This document shows positions 44,427 through 53,233 of a stretch of 64,000 bases of DNA, piece by piece. The notes beneath the pieces were generated by a model. The model did not search any database and was not told the DNA's origin. It was given only the letters and a program-made list of their open reading frames with translations. A program made the position numbers and the translations under genes. Each line of letters starts with the position of its first letter. Position 1 is the first letter of the stretch. This DNA comes from Nodularia sp. LEGE 06071 (GTDB taxonomy: Bacteria > Cyanobacteriota > Cyanobacteriia > Cyanobacteriales > Nostocaceae), in assembly GCF_015207755.1 (NCBI RefSeq), contig NZ_JADEWH010000002.1, forward strand, positions 434,001 to 498,000. The letters run 5' to 3'.

Positions 44427-44960
44427 ATGGCTGAATTAATCCCTATCATCCAATTGGGCGATCCTAAACTGCGCCAAAAAGCCACTTGGGTTGAGAATAT
44501 TCAAGATCAACACATTCAAAAGCTCATTGACGACTTGATGGTAACAGTTGCCAAAGCTAACGGTGTGGGCATTGCTGCGCCTCAAGTAGCCACAAACTAT
44601 CGTTTATTTATTGTGGCTTCCCGCCCGAATCTGAGGTATCCCCACGCCCCGGTTATGGAGCCTACCGCCATGATTAATCCGCGAATCATCGCTCATTCTA
44701 CTGAAATTGTCAAAGGTTGGGAAGGTTGTTTAAGTGTGCCTGGTATTAGAGGTTTAGTGCCAAGATATCAAGCAGTGGAAGTTGCATATACTGACCGCAA
44801 TGGCAAGTTACAAAAGCAAAAATTAACTGATTTTGTGGCTCGGATTTTTCAACATGAATATGATCATCTCGATGGTGTGCTGTTTGTAGATCGTGTGGAA
44901 AACTCTTTGGAGATGATCAGCGAGGATGAATACCAAAAAAAAGTAATGAATCATACTTAA
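44427..44960 (+). CDS. def: Peptide deformylase
   Basis: A 177-residue metalloenzyme that removes the N-formyl group from new proteins. The three motifs are present: GVGIAAPQV, EGCLSVPG and QHEYDHLDGVLF, supplying the Cys and two His metal ligands. It begins 11 bases after the protease stop, so the two genes are probably cotranscribed. Confidence 0.97.
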   Translation: MAELIPIIQLGDPKLRQKATWVENIQDQHIQKLIDDLMVTVAKANGVGIAAPQVATNYRLFIVASRPNLRYPHAPVMEPTAMINPRIIAHSTEIVKGWEGCLSVPGIRGLVPRYQAVEVAYTDRNGKLQKQKLTDFVARIFQHEYDHLDGVLFVDRVENSLEMISEDEYQKKVMNHT

Positions 44961-45056
44961 ATTAAGATATCTCTCAGGGAAGAGACTGGACACTGAAGCC
45001 TATGGTTATATTTAACCTATTGTTAACCTTAGTCTTGAGTGTATTTGATTGATTAA

Positions 45057-46010
45057 ATGAGCAGGAATATCAGTAGTAGTGGGTGTGATTCGCAGATAAA
45101 TCAAAATATCAGCCAAGAAGTTGTACAGCCACAAACGCAAGTTGTTTCGGGCGGGTTAAAAATTGTTCATGCAACGAACGGGCGCGTCCGCATCCGCGCT
45201 ACTGACGCTAGTTTTCACCCAAAGTTAAAGACTATAGCTGAAGATTTACGGACGTATGAAGGAGTGAGACAAGTTTCTCCTGATCAGCAAACAGGTAGTT
45301 TGGTCGTGACGTTTGATCCCACGCTGCTGTCAATGCCACAAATGCTGAGTATACTGCAAGAGTTTGACATTCAACAAGTCCCAGTCAGTAATGTAGATGC
45401 CTTCGCTGCGTGGAAATCTGCGGATTTTTGGCAAGAGCAATCTGTTTCGTTGATTCCCTTGCTCACAGGGTTGGCGGTGACGGGAGGATTGGGAATCAGT
45501 GGTTTAGCCTCGATTCCAGTATATATGATTACCGCTGATGCGACTCGTCGGGTAATTGACTATTTGGAACCAAAAGTTTCAAAGTCAGATGTCGAAAAAG
45601 TTACCGAATCTTCTCTGGAAACGCCATTATCTGATCATCCCACCCTTGCTTATACTGTGGTTCATGCCATACCTGGACGAATCAGATTTCATTTACCTCG
45701 ACTCGTCCAAGATAGCGCCTATGGGCGGCGACTGAAAGAGTTATTGCAAGGAGATCCCCAAGTGGTGAACGTGCGGGTTAATGATCATGCAGGATCAATT
45801 GCGATCGCCTATCAACCTGCTACAGTGGCTGTAACTCATTGGGTGAGTTTAATGGAATTGGCTGGGGAAACTCACCCAGATGCAAATTCTGTGAACGTGT
45901 CTAGTCAATCAACTGAAGTGATTCAGCAAAATACATCCAGCCGATGGGCTGAGATGAAGTCTTCTGGGATGTCTTTTTCTCTGGGTTATATGGCGAAGTT
46001 TTCATTGTAG
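45057..46010 (+). CDS. Membrane protein with two HMA-like (HMA2) domains
   Basis: A 317-residue protein: HMA-like domain 1 (about 32-110, starting IVHATNGRVRIRATD), a hydrophobic pair (about 130-165, SLIPLLTGLAVTGGLGISGL), then domain 2 (about 200-275, starting VVHAIPGRIRFHLPRL) and a polar tail. In classical HMA domains the loop carries CxxC; here the equivalent position reads GR(V/I)R, so metal binding by that route is unlikely. It is the first gene of a cassette with a P-type ATPase, a DUF5132 protein and another HMA-like protein, all sharing the GR[VIL]R loop. Function unknown. Confidence 0.75.
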   Translation: MSRNISSSGCDSQINQNISQEVVQPQTQVVSGGLKIVHATNGRVRIRATDASFHPKLKTIAEDLRTYEGVRQVSPDQQTGSLVVTFDPTLLSMPQMLSILQEFDIQQVPVSNVDAFAAWKSADFWQEQSVSLIPLLTGLAVTGGLGISGLASIPVYMITADATRRVIDYLEPKVSKSDVEKVTESSLETPLSDHPTLAYTVVHAIPGRIRFHLPRLVQDSAYGRRLKELLQGDPQVVNVRVNDHAGSIAIAYQPATVAVTHWVSLMELAGETHPDANSVNVSSQSTEVIQQNTSSRWAEMKSSGMSFSLGYMAKFSL

Positions 46011-46339
46011 ATGGAAATAAGGTAGACGCGCTAGCGGCTTGCCGCAGGCTACCACAGAGGCACAGAGTACACTGAGAAATGAGTGTTTTAGAGAGTTATG
46101 ATGTAAGGTTTATAACACGTCATTGCTGATTGAGAATATGAATTTGTTTCACGCATTCGCCGCTAGGCGTTCTCGTAGAGTAGGCGCAAAGGCGCAAAGG
46201 AACGAAGAAAAAGAAAGGTAATTTTGGCATTTCATACTTTGATTCAGCAACGCCACAATATCAAATCACCGCAAATCTGCAATCAGCTATCTAATTTTCA
46301 CCGTTAATCAACAAGTTGATCAACCTTGAGTGAGAAGGA
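46011..46339. other. Repeat-containing gap within the HMA2 cassette
   Basis: Contains the palindromic segment GCGCTAGCGGCTTGCCGCAG (46027-46046), a CACAGAGGCACAGAG repeat copy (46051-46079) and CGCAAAGGCGCAAAGG (46181-46199). No gene seen. The ATPase promoter probably lies in 46210-46330. Confidence 0.55.
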
Positions 46340-48634
46340 ATGACACAAGTTACCGTTCAAATAGCTTCGCCTTCAGTAGAAATTCTTCAGGAGACTGTAG
46401 AGGAACAAAATGGAGAAATTCCTTTAACGCCACATCTGGAAAAGACTGTAGAGACAGTTGAAAATCATAGAGACTCCCAGAGGGAAATTTCCCAAGTTTC
46501 CTTCAATGTGATTCATACAATTCGGGGAAGAGTGCGGTTACGTGTGCCTCGGTTACGCTATGATGCAGATTATGCCGATCGCCTGCAAAGTTTACTAACA
46601 TCAGATCCGCTCGTCACAAGTGTGAGAATCAAGTCTGCGGCGGCTTCACTGGTTGTAACTTATAAATCCAGTGCAGTTACAGATAGCAAAATGCGATCGC
46701 GTTTAAGCTGTTTAATTTTAGCAGCGATTCCAGCGGGAATAGTGATCACAGATGCTCAAAAGTCATCAACTGCACTTGCAAACACTGACTCTTGGCCTGG
46801 GATGCAGTTGTCTGTGATGGCTACCAGTTTAGCTGTTCTACAAGGAACTTTAGGATTACCCATACCGCCAATTATGGTAATGGGAAGCATTGCTCTAGCC
46901 ACATTTCCCGTATTGCAAAGAGCGCTGGTTGGAATCATAACACAGCGAAAACTGAATATTGACTTTTTGGATTTGATTGCGATCGCCATCACCACATTCC
47001 AAGGACGATTTCTCACACCAGCTCTGATGTTGAGTTTAATTGAAATTGGGGAAAATATTCGCGATCGCACCGCTCGGTCTTCGCAACTGCAAACCCTGGA
47101 TTTACTCAACTCTCTAGGACAATTTGTTTGGGTAGAACGCGATGGGGAAAAGCAACAAATTCCCATCCAAGATGTACAACCAGGCGATATAGTCATTGTC
47201 TATCCTGGTGAACAAGTCCCCATCGATGGCAAAATTCTTCGGGGTAAAGCCTTATTCGATGAACAGAAACTCACTGGCGAATCTATCCCAGTCTTAAAAA
47301 ATCAAGGACAAACTGTTTTTGCTTCCACCTTAGTCCGGGAAGGACGAGTTTATATTTTAGCAGAGCGGGTAGGTAATAACACGCGTGCTGGACAGAGTAT
47401 TCAGTTAATCCAAGCCGCCCCAGTCCATGATACCCGCATGGAAAACCAGGCAATTAAAATTGCCGAACTTGCTGTGATGCCTACTTTGTTACTAGGTGGG
47501 GCAGTATTTGCCGCAACACGTAACCCAGCCAGGGTAGCCAGCGTCCTCACTCTAGACTTATGTACAGGGATTCGCGTATCTATTCCCACATCAGTTTTAG
47601 CGGCACTCTCCTACGCCGCCCGCCAAGGTATTCTCATTCGTAGTGGTAGAGCTTTAGAACAACTAGCAGCAGTTGATACCATTGTCTTTGATAAAACCGG
47701 GACGCTGACCAAAGGCGAAGTCACTGTAATTGAAGTGGAAAGTCGAAATCCCCACCTTTCCAGCTTGCGAGTTCTCGCACTAGCGGCCGCAGCTGAACAG
47801 CGCTTGACACACCCAGTCGCCGAGGCGATAATTCGTTACGCCCAAGCCCAGTCAGTGGAAATTCCCAGCCGCAGTCAGTGGAACTATGAACTTGGTTTAG
47901 GGGTTGAAGCCGAGATTGAAGGCGAAATTGTGTATGTAGGAAGCGATCGCTTTTTGCGTCAGCAAGGCATTAATATGGAGTCACTAGATGGAGAACAAAA
48001 ATCAGCAAGTTCGGTGATTTATGTCGCTAGTAACGGTCAACTCCAAGGTATAATTAAATATAGTGATGTTCTGCGCCCAGAAAGTCGGGAAGTAATTAAC
48101 AGCTTGTTGACAGTTGAAAGCGTAGAAGTTCATCTGCTGACCGGAGATAACAGGCGCACAGCTCAAGCTGTAGCTGCTGATTTAGGTATTCCCCCAACTC
48201 ATACTCACGCCGAAGCCTTTCCTGAAGAAAAAGCCGCAATTGTCAGTCAGCTGCATGAACAAGGAAAAACAGTTGCATTTGTCGGTGATGGAATTAATGA
48301 TTCGCCAGCTTTAGCCTACGCTGATGTGTCAGTGTCCTTTGGTGATGGTTCAGAAATTGCCCGTGAGACAGCAGACGTGGTGTTAATGCAGAACGATTTA
48401 CATAGTTTACTACAAGCGATCGCGATCGCGCGTCAGACAAAGCAACTAATTCAGCAAAACACCAACATCGTGGCTATTCCTAACTTAGCAGCAATGGCGA
48501 TCGCAGTTTTATTTGGTTTGAACCCCTTAGCCGCAACTGTAATTAACAACGGTTCAACCATCATTGCCGGAGTCAACGGTTTGCGCCCTATCCTCAAACC
48601 AGCGTCTCATCAAACTCTACCATCAGCAAGATGA
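46340..48634 (+). CDS. Atypical P-type ATPase with N-terminal HMA2 domain
   Basis: A 764-residue P1B-like ATPase. The N-terminal HMA2 domain (about 52-118) reads VIHTIRGRVRLRVPRL. Then come membrane helices, the actuator motif LTGESIPV, phosphorylation motif FDKTGTLT (Asp451), HP dipeptide in LTHPVAEAI, LLTGDNRRTAQ and VGDGINDSPALAYADVSV. The membrane metal-site motif, CPC in classical transporters, is here Asp406-Leu407-Cys408 in LTLDLCTGIRVSIPTS, so the substrate cannot be assigned as Cu, Zn or Cd. It lies in a cassette of HMA2 proteins with DUF5132 and is probably cotranscribed with the downstream gene (62-base gap). Confidence 0.9.
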   Translation: MTQVTVQIASPSVEILQETVEEQNGEIPLTPHLEKTVETVENHRDSQREISQVSFNVIHTIRGRVRLRVPRLRYDADYADRLQSLLTSDPLVTSVRIKSAAASLVVTYKSSAVTDSKMRSRLSCLILAAIPAGIVITDAQKSSTALANTDSWPGMQLSVMATSLAVLQGTLGLPIPPIMVMGSIALATFPVLQRALVGIITQRKLNIDFLDLIAIAITTFQGRFLTPALMLSLIEIGENIRDRTARSSQLQTLDLLNSLGQFVWVERDGEKQQIPIQDVQPGDIVIVYPGEQVPIDGKILRGKALFDEQKLTGESIPVLKNQGQTVFASTLVREGRVYILAERVGNNTRAGQSIQLIQAAPVHDTRMENQAIKIAELAVMPTLLLGGAVFAATRNPARVASVLTLDLCTGIRVSIPTSVLAALSYAARQGILIRSGRALEQLAAVDTIVFDKTGTLTKGEVTVIEVESRNPHLSSLRVLALAAAAEQRLTHPVAEAIIRYAQAQSVEIPSRSQWNYELGLGVEAEIEGEIVYVGSDRFLRQQGINMESLDGEQKSASSVIYVASNGQLQGIIKYSDVLRPESREVINSLLTVESVEVHLLTGDNRRTAQAVAADLGIPPTHTHAEAFPEEKAAIVSQLHEQGKTVAFVGDGINDSPALAYADVSVSFGDGSEIARETADVVLMQNDLHSLLQAIAIARQTKQLIQQNTNIVAIPNLAAMAIAVLFGLNPLAATVINNGSTIIAGVNGLRPILKPASHQTLPSAR

Positions 48635-48696
48635 GAAGACAATCCCACGCAGATTAAGCTAAAAGGCTTACTTACATCTAATAGAGTTAATTAATT

Positions 48697-48996
48697 ATGG
48701 CACCTAAAATTACTGATTTCGTTGAAGATGCTGGCGCTCCTGGAATTATCGCCGGCATAGGAGCAATATTACTAGCACCTGTCCTCATTCCTGTAGTTGC
48801 GGGAATTGGTAAACCCATAGCCAAGTCACTAGTCAAAGGTGGAATTGTCGCCTATGAAAAAAGCCGTGGCGCATTTGCAGAAATAGGCGAAACCTGGGAA
48901 GACATCATCGCCGAAGCCAAAGCTGAAATTGCCGAAGATAGAGAAACACCAACATTTGAAGCATCTGCTGACAACACAGTTCAACATGGCGGATAA
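48697..48996 (+). CDS. DUF5132 family protein
   Basis: A 99-residue protein: a hydrophobic glycine-rich N-terminal region (APGIIAGIGAILLAPVLIPVVAGIGKPIAKSL), then an amphipathic acidic C-terminus (GETWEDIIAEAKAEIAED). This is the DUF5132 layout, a family often found next to HMA2 proteins and P-type ATPases. It probably forms a membrane hairpin or amphipathic coat. No known function. It follows the ATPase gene by 62 bases on the same strand. Confidence 0.8.
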   Translation: MAPKITDFVEDAGAPGIIAGIGAILLAPVLIPVVAGIGKPIAKSLVKGGIVAYEKSRGAFAEIGETWEDIIAEAKAEIAEDRETPTFEASADNTVQHGG

Positions 48997-48998
48997 AA

Positions 48999-49202
48999 GC
49001 GATTAAAAGTTTGTAGTGAGTTGTCAGGTTGGTTAGGACGTAGGGTGGGTTAGGACGATAGTCCGTAACCCACCATTATACTTAAGTTTATAGTGGGTTA
49101 CCCTGTGCTTTAGCAAAGCCATGCCTCCCTATATCCACCCTACAATTTTTGGGTAATTTATTTTTTGGTGTTCCCTAAACGCGATTAAAAGTTTGTAGTG
49201 AG
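48999..49202. repeat. 22-base direct repeats bracketing a GGTGGGTTA palindromic repeat
   Basis: GCGATTAAAAGTTTGTAGTG plus AG occurs at 48999-49020 and again at 49181-49202. Between them lies GGGTGGGTTAGGACGATAGT with its inverted partner ACCCACC (49032-49075), a relative of 28781-28811. The layout suggests insertion of a small repeat or duplication. Confidence 0.65.
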
Positions 49203-49299
49203 GACTTCAGTCCTCAAAATAAATAGGACTAACGCCGGAACTCCCTAAAACTCTCATTTGAGGTGGATAATTTCATCATCTGGCGTAAGTCCTCACTAC
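49195..49299. repeat. MITE-like element with 13-base terminal inverted repeats
   Basis: GTAGTGAGGACTT at 49195-49207 and AAGTCCTCACTAC at 49287-49299 are perfect inverted repeats. An internal palindrome, GAGGACTTCAGTCCTC, follows the left end. No coding sequence. Confidence 0.65.
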
Positions 49300-49330
49300 G
49301 AGCAGAAATATAATTCAGGAGGGCTATAGT

Positions 49331-49912
49331 GTGTTAACAAATAGTCATGGTAATCTTACAAAGCTAGCTAAAACCATTGAGAAAGCCAGCTTCAAAACCA
49401 CACCCAAACCTATATCTACTAAAATCATCAGTGATACTCCAGGAAGACTAAGGTTGAGGATTTCTCAAGCTCATCGTCACCCTAGAGAAATCCAACGCAT
49501 TGCTCATGTACTCAAAGCACAATCTCATATCAGTCAAGTACGAACAAATATTAGTCACGGTAGTATCATCATCAATCATGATGGTAAAGATGGCACATTA
49601 GAAAATGTATTGACTACTCTATTGGATTTAGGAGTGACTTTTGCTGATATTACTGAAGGTAATTCGGAAGCAGCAGAAGATATGAAAAGCACAATTATCA
49701 ACTTAAATAAACGATTGGAGCAGGCGACAAGTGGAGAAGTTGATTTGCGCTTTCTTTTTCCTCTAGGATTGAGTCTTTGGGCTGTTAGACAAGTTATAGT
49801 CCAGGGTTTGCAACTGGAAATTATTCCCTGGTATGTCTTGGCTTGGTATGCCTTTGATAGTTTTATTAAACTCAATAGTAGTAGCCAATTACAGCTAAAT
49901 CCTGAGCCTTAA
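49331..49912 (+). CDS. HMA2 domain protein with C-terminal hydrophobic segment
   Basis: A 193-residue protein starting at GTG 49331, with AGGAGG eight bases upstream. The HMA-like domain (about 27-100) starts IISDTPGRLRLRISQAHRH and has the GRLR loop shared by the cassette. A polar linker leads to a hydrophobic C-terminus (FLFPLGLSLWAVRQVIVQGL and IIPWYVLAWYAFDSF). Last member of the HMA2/P-type ATPase/DUF5132 cassette, separated from DUF5132 by about 330 repeat-rich bases. No cysteine near the loop, so classical metal binding is unlikely. Confidence 0.75.
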   Translation: MLTNSHGNLTKLAKTIEKASFKTTPKPISTKIISDTPGRLRLRISQAHRHPREIQRIAHVLKAQSHISQVRTNISHGSIIINHDGKDGTLENVLTTLLDLGVTFADITEGNSEAAEDMKSTIINLNKRLEQATSGEVDLRFLFPLGLSLWAVRQVIVQGLQLEIIPWYVLAWYAFDSFIKLNSSSQLQLNPEP

Positions 49913-49933
49913 CTTGATGCAAGATAGGCAATT

Positions 49934-51166
49934 TTATTGAGTGATGCGGATAATTTTATCCTGACCTTGGGGACAATTACCACGACCATCACAATTACTG
50001 GTAGTGATGTATAACTCACCATCTTTACCCATAATCACATCCCTAATTCGCCCAAAACCATCTGGGGAATTTCCCTGAAAGTAAACTTCATGAGTTTGCA
50101 CTTGTCTAGGGTTAGCTGAGTCAAATACAACTCTATGCAGATGTCGGGAACCCAAAGTACCAATAATTAAATTACCTTTCCACTCTGGAATAGAATCTCC
50201 AGTATAAATTGCCGCTCCGCCTGGAGGTGCAGCTTCACGCCAAACCAGTGAGGGACGCACGAATTGTTTTTCAGCTTCACAGTTTTCCACAGCCGGCCAG
50301 CCCATATTCTCACCAGCTTGGAGTACAGAAACTTTGTCTTCACCTCTTCTGCCTAATTCTCCACTAGGGCCGTGGTCTGTCACAAACAACGTCGATGGAT
50401 TGTACCAATCAAAACCTTGGGTGTTGCGAATACCAGTAATGAAAACGGGATTATCTGGAAAGGGATTATCTGGGGGAATTTCTCCCTCTGGAGTTAAGCG
50501 CAGAATTTTACCCGCTAAACTATCAACATTTTGGGAAATTTGCGGTTCTCTAGCATCACCAGTCCCAATATAAAGCATTCCATCGGGGCCAAAGCGCAAA
50601 CGACCGCCATTATGATAAAGAGCAGCTGGAATATCATCAATAATCATTCGCTCTGATGATGCAGTCAATCCATCTGAGGATAATTGCCAACGTTCAACTC
50701 GGTTGACTGGCGAGCCATTTTTATCGGTGGTGTAGTATAAATAAAAAAATCGGTTAGTGGCAAAATCTGGGTGTGCCGCAATTCCCAGCAACCCACCCTC
50801 ACCGGAGGCTGTAATCTTGAGATTAGCAACAGGCGGCTTTAATTCTCCATTCTCTACCAGTCTCACCCGCCCTGGTCTTTCCGTCACCAGCATTTTGTTA
50901 TTCGGTAAAAAGGCAATTCCCCAAGGAACCTCTAAACCTGTGACTACTTCCTCAGCTCGTACTTTCACCTTTCCGGGAGAACCAACACCGTCTGCGACAA
51001 ATTTACAGGCTGGAGTTTCTGAAGACACATCTGTGGCATTAACTGGTGATGTGGTTTCTTCTCTATCATTGGCACTTATCGGTTCGGTTGGTGTACCGTT
51101 GCAAGATACAAGCCCCATGAGGCTAAGACTAATCAACGAGAGTTTGATAGTTTTTGGCAGCTTCAT
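49934..51166 (-). CDS. PQQ-dependent sugar dehydrogenase-type lipoprotein
   Basis: A 410-residue six-bladed beta-propeller of the glucose/sorbosone (aldose sugar) dehydrogenase family. Lipoprotein signal: LSLISLSLMGLVSC, lipid Cys about 22. Propeller signatures: GLEVPWGIAFLPNNKMLVTE, GGLLGIAAHPDF, YHNGGRLRFGPDGMLYIGTGD, AGKILRLTPEG, GIRNTQGFDW, HGPSGELGRRGEDKVS. PQQ binding in characterised members uses His/Arg residues, consistent with HNGGRLRFG, but PQQ use is inferred. ATG at 51166 chosen; TTG four codons upstream is possible. Convergent with the HMA2 gene. Confidence 0.9.
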   Translation of the reverse strand: MKLPKTIKLSLISLSLMGLVSCNGTPTEPISANDREETTSPVNATDVSSETPACKFVADGVGSPGKVKVRAEEVVTGLEVPWGIAFLPNNKMLVTERPGRVRLVENGELKPPVANLKITASGEGGLLGIAAHPDFATNRFFYLYYTTDKNGSPVNRVERWQLSSDGLTASSERMIIDDIPAALYHNGGRLRFGPDGMLYIGTGDAREPQISQNVDSLAGKILRLTPEGEIPPDNPFPDNPVFITGIRNTQGFDWYNPSTLFVTDHGPSGELGRRGEDKVSVLQAGENMGWPAVENCEAEKQFVRPSLVWREAAPPGGAAIYTGDSIPEWKGNLIIGTLGSRHLHRVVFDSANPRQVQTHEVYFQGNSPDGFGRIRDVIMGKDGELYITTSNCDGRGNCPQGQDKIIRITQ

Positions 51167-51281
51167 GTTGAAATGCAATTATTTTTTATAAATTTTAACA
51201 AAAGTTTTTGAATGCAGACGCGGCTGAAGTTACTACCTGCACTTTGATAGAGACGCGATGGATCACGTCTCTACTCAGCAC

Positions 51282-52094
51282 TTAGAATACTCGATGTTCT
51301 AGGGAGGGCATTTGACGGCGAACTTGTTCTAAGCGAGAAGGTTTGATTTCGGCGATCGCAATTCCCGGTTGTTCACCAGCATCAGCTAAAATTACACCCC
51401 AAGGGTCAATAATCACGGCGTGACCGTGGGTGTGGCGCAGGTCGTAGTTATTGCCAGTTTGAGCCGGGGCGATCACGTAGGCAGTATTTTCAATGGCTCT
51501 TGCTTGTAATAATACTTGCCAGTGGTCTTTGCCAGTGAAGGCAGTGAAAGCAGCCGGGACAAACATGATATCCGCTCCTTTGTCTGACAAATGTCGGTAC
51601 AATTCCGGAAAGCGGACATCGTAGCAAACAGAAAGTCCGATATTACCGAGTTGTTCAGAGAAATAAACTGCGGGGAGTTCTTTACCAGCTACAACGGTGC
51701 TAGATTCTCGATAGGTGTTGCCGTCGGGGACATTAACATCAAATAGATGTACTTTATAGTAGCGGGTGAGTTCTTCACCACTGGGGTCAATGAGGATTGT
51801 AGTGTTATAAACTTTGCCTGTATTCTCTACAGGAACTGGAAAACTGCCGCCCAAGATGGTAATTTGGTAGCGCTGCGCCATTTTTTTGAGAAATTGGGCA
51901 GATTCACGATAAATCTCGGCTGCTTGTGCGAGTTTGTCTTTCTCCTCTCCCATAAAAGAAAAATTTTCTGGTAACCCAACTAATTCAGCACCTCGACGCA
52001 CAGCCAGGTCAATTAGTTCTTCTGCCTGGACTAAATTTTTGTGTACATTGGATACACTGGTCATTTGAATAGCGGCGGCTAAATAAGACTTCAT
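51282..52094 (-). CDS. Nitrilase-superfamily amidohydrolase (Nit1/Nit2-like)
   Basis: A 270-residue carbon-nitrogen hydrolase. The catalytic Glu-Lys-Cys triad is visible: Glu in VGLPENFSFMG, Lys in RYYKVHLFDVNVP and Cys in GLSVCYDVRFPELYR. Sequence flavour is that of deaminated-glutathione amidase (Nit1) or omega-amidase (Nit2), enzymes of metabolite repair; I lean to the former because of the FDVNVPDGNTYRESS stretch. Cytoplasmic, single gene, on the minus strand 115 bases from the sugar dehydrogenase. Confidence 0.9.
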   Translation of the reverse strand: MKSYLAAAIQMTSVSNVHKNLVQAEELIDLAVRRGAELVGLPENFSFMGEEKDKLAQAAEIYRESAQFLKKMAQRYQITILGGSFPVPVENTGKVYNTTILIDPSGEELTRYYKVHLFDVNVPDGNTYRESSTVVAGKELPAVYFSEQLGNIGLSVCYDVRFPELYRHLSDKGADIMFVPAAFTAFTGKDHWQVLLQARAIENTAYVIAPAQTGNNYDLRHTHGHAVIIDPWGVILADAGEQPGIAIAEIKPSRLEQVRRQMPSLEHRVF

Positions 52095-52491
52095 AGATTC
52101 AACAAAAAACAGTGATTTTGTCTGGGTTAGATTTTAAAAATATATCGTTAGTTGCAGAACTACGGAACTTTTTGGGCATGGGGTCAGCTTTTTGCTAATA
52201 TTCTCTCTTTCCGATTCAAAATTTGACAACAACTATTCCATCATTAACTCATAACACCTGAGCAAGTGCGATCGCTTAACCTGGAGAAGAATTTTCCGAT
52301 TCAAAAAAGCTAAAAGTACACTGACGCGAGTTCATGCAACCCCAAACTGGTAAAGTGACATCGATTCAGCAACGATTAGACAGAAGTTCAGCTGAGAGAC
52401 AAAAACTTTTGACAAATTGGCACACCATTCGTCACGGCAGTTGTTACATTAGTGAATTATTCATAAAAAGTAATTAATAGGGTGTTAACTG
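52095..52491. other. Intergenic region with a possible small gene
   Basis: About 400 bases between the amidase and the DUF7219 gene. It contains a HIP1-like GCGATCGC near 52269 and a 47-codon open frame (52334-52477) listed separately. No clear promoter. Confidence 0.4.
52334..52477 (+). CDS. Possible small protein, 47 residues
   Basis: ATG at 52334, TAA at 52475-52477, 14 bases before the DUF7219 gene on the same strand. The translation starts MQPQTGKVTSIQQRLDRS and contains SAERQKLLTNWHTIRHGS, a plausible helix. No good Shine-Dalgarno is visible and the family is not recognised, so it may be chance. Confidence 0.3.
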   Translation: MQPQTGKVTSIQQRLDRSSAERQKLLTNWHTIRHGSCYISELFIKSN

Positions 52492-52758
52492 ATGGCAGAG
52501 CCGAATCAGGAAGATAAAAACAAATTTATTTACCCCCGCAGTCGTTACTATGGTCAATTTCAGCCAGAACATTTAGTATTTAATGCCAATCTCCAAGAAT
52601 TTGCTCAAAGAGTCGGCTACATCTCCAATTTGGAAACATCTGGGAAACTGACTCCCCAACAAGCGTATAAAAAAATTAAAATTCTGTGGAAACAGTTGAA
52701 ACGCAGCAAAAAACAACTGAACATTGCTAACAAACTAGAACCACCGACAACACCCTAA
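52492..52758 (+). CDS. DUF7219 family cyanobacterial protein
   Basis: An 88-residue basic protein: KFIYPRSRYYGQFQPEHLVF, NANLQEFAQRVGYISNLE, TGKLTPQQAYKKIKILWKQLKRSKK. This block is characteristic of a small protein family widespread in cyanobacteria (DUF7219). No signal or membrane segment. Role unknown. It is nearly tail-to-tail with the minus-strand gene that follows (stops two bases apart). Confidence 0.8.
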   Translation: MAEPNQEDKNKFIYPRSRYYGQFQPEHLVFNANLQEFAQRVGYISNLETSGKLTPQQAYKKIKILWKQLKRSKKQLNIANKLEPPTTP

Positions 52759-52760
52759 AA

Positions 52761-52970
52761 TTATTTAAATTCCGGGCTTAGTCCCTGAAACTCATCCGGG
52801 GTGAGTGACACCACGATATTTTCCGATTCTATTTGAATAATGCAACGCCTGCTAGCTTGACTGTCCGAGTTTGACTCGAATCCACAAACTACGCCAACTT
52901 TTCCAATTACGTATGCTGGACGTAGTATCAAAACTTTATCCCCGACTTGAACGCTCTTTGAGGTATACAA
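52761..52970 (-). CDS. Small beta-barrel protein with KOW/SH3-like start
   Basis: A 69-residue protein starting with TTG at 52970, which has a perfect AGGAG five bases upstream. The sequence VQVGDKVLILRPAYVIGKVGVVCGFE is KOW/SH3-like, followed by a strand pair CIIQIESENIVVSLTPDEF. It resembles small cyanobacterial proteins of unknown function. Convergent with the DUF7219 gene, which ends two bases away. Confidence 0.7.
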   Translation of the reverse strand: MYTSKSVQVGDKVLILRPAYVIGKVGVVCGFESNSDSQASRRCIIQIESENIVVSLTPDEFQGLSPEFK

Positions 52971-53100
52971 AATTGCTCCTATAAATTCTGCATTTTCAGA
53001 ATGAAATTATATGAGTGAGATCCGATAATTATTTTATTTTACTTAAAATTTGTGTACTTTATAACCTTTTCTTAACTAAATTTGGTTTAAATCATGCATT

Positions 53101-53150
53101 GTCCCCCTGCCTTTCCTCCTCTCCCCTGCACCCTGCACCCTGCCCCTTTC
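53101..53150. repeat. C-rich STRR-like tract before trpD
   Basis: Units of CCCTGCA/CCCCTGC, including CCCCTGCACCCTGCACCCTG; related to 33650-33673. Confidence 0.65.
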
Positions 53151-53233
53151 CTCTTTTTTGACTGCTAGGTTCCAATTTTTCGGTAGGATAGCTCCTATCC
53201 TCAACTGAGCTATACCGACAAGAAAGTAATACT

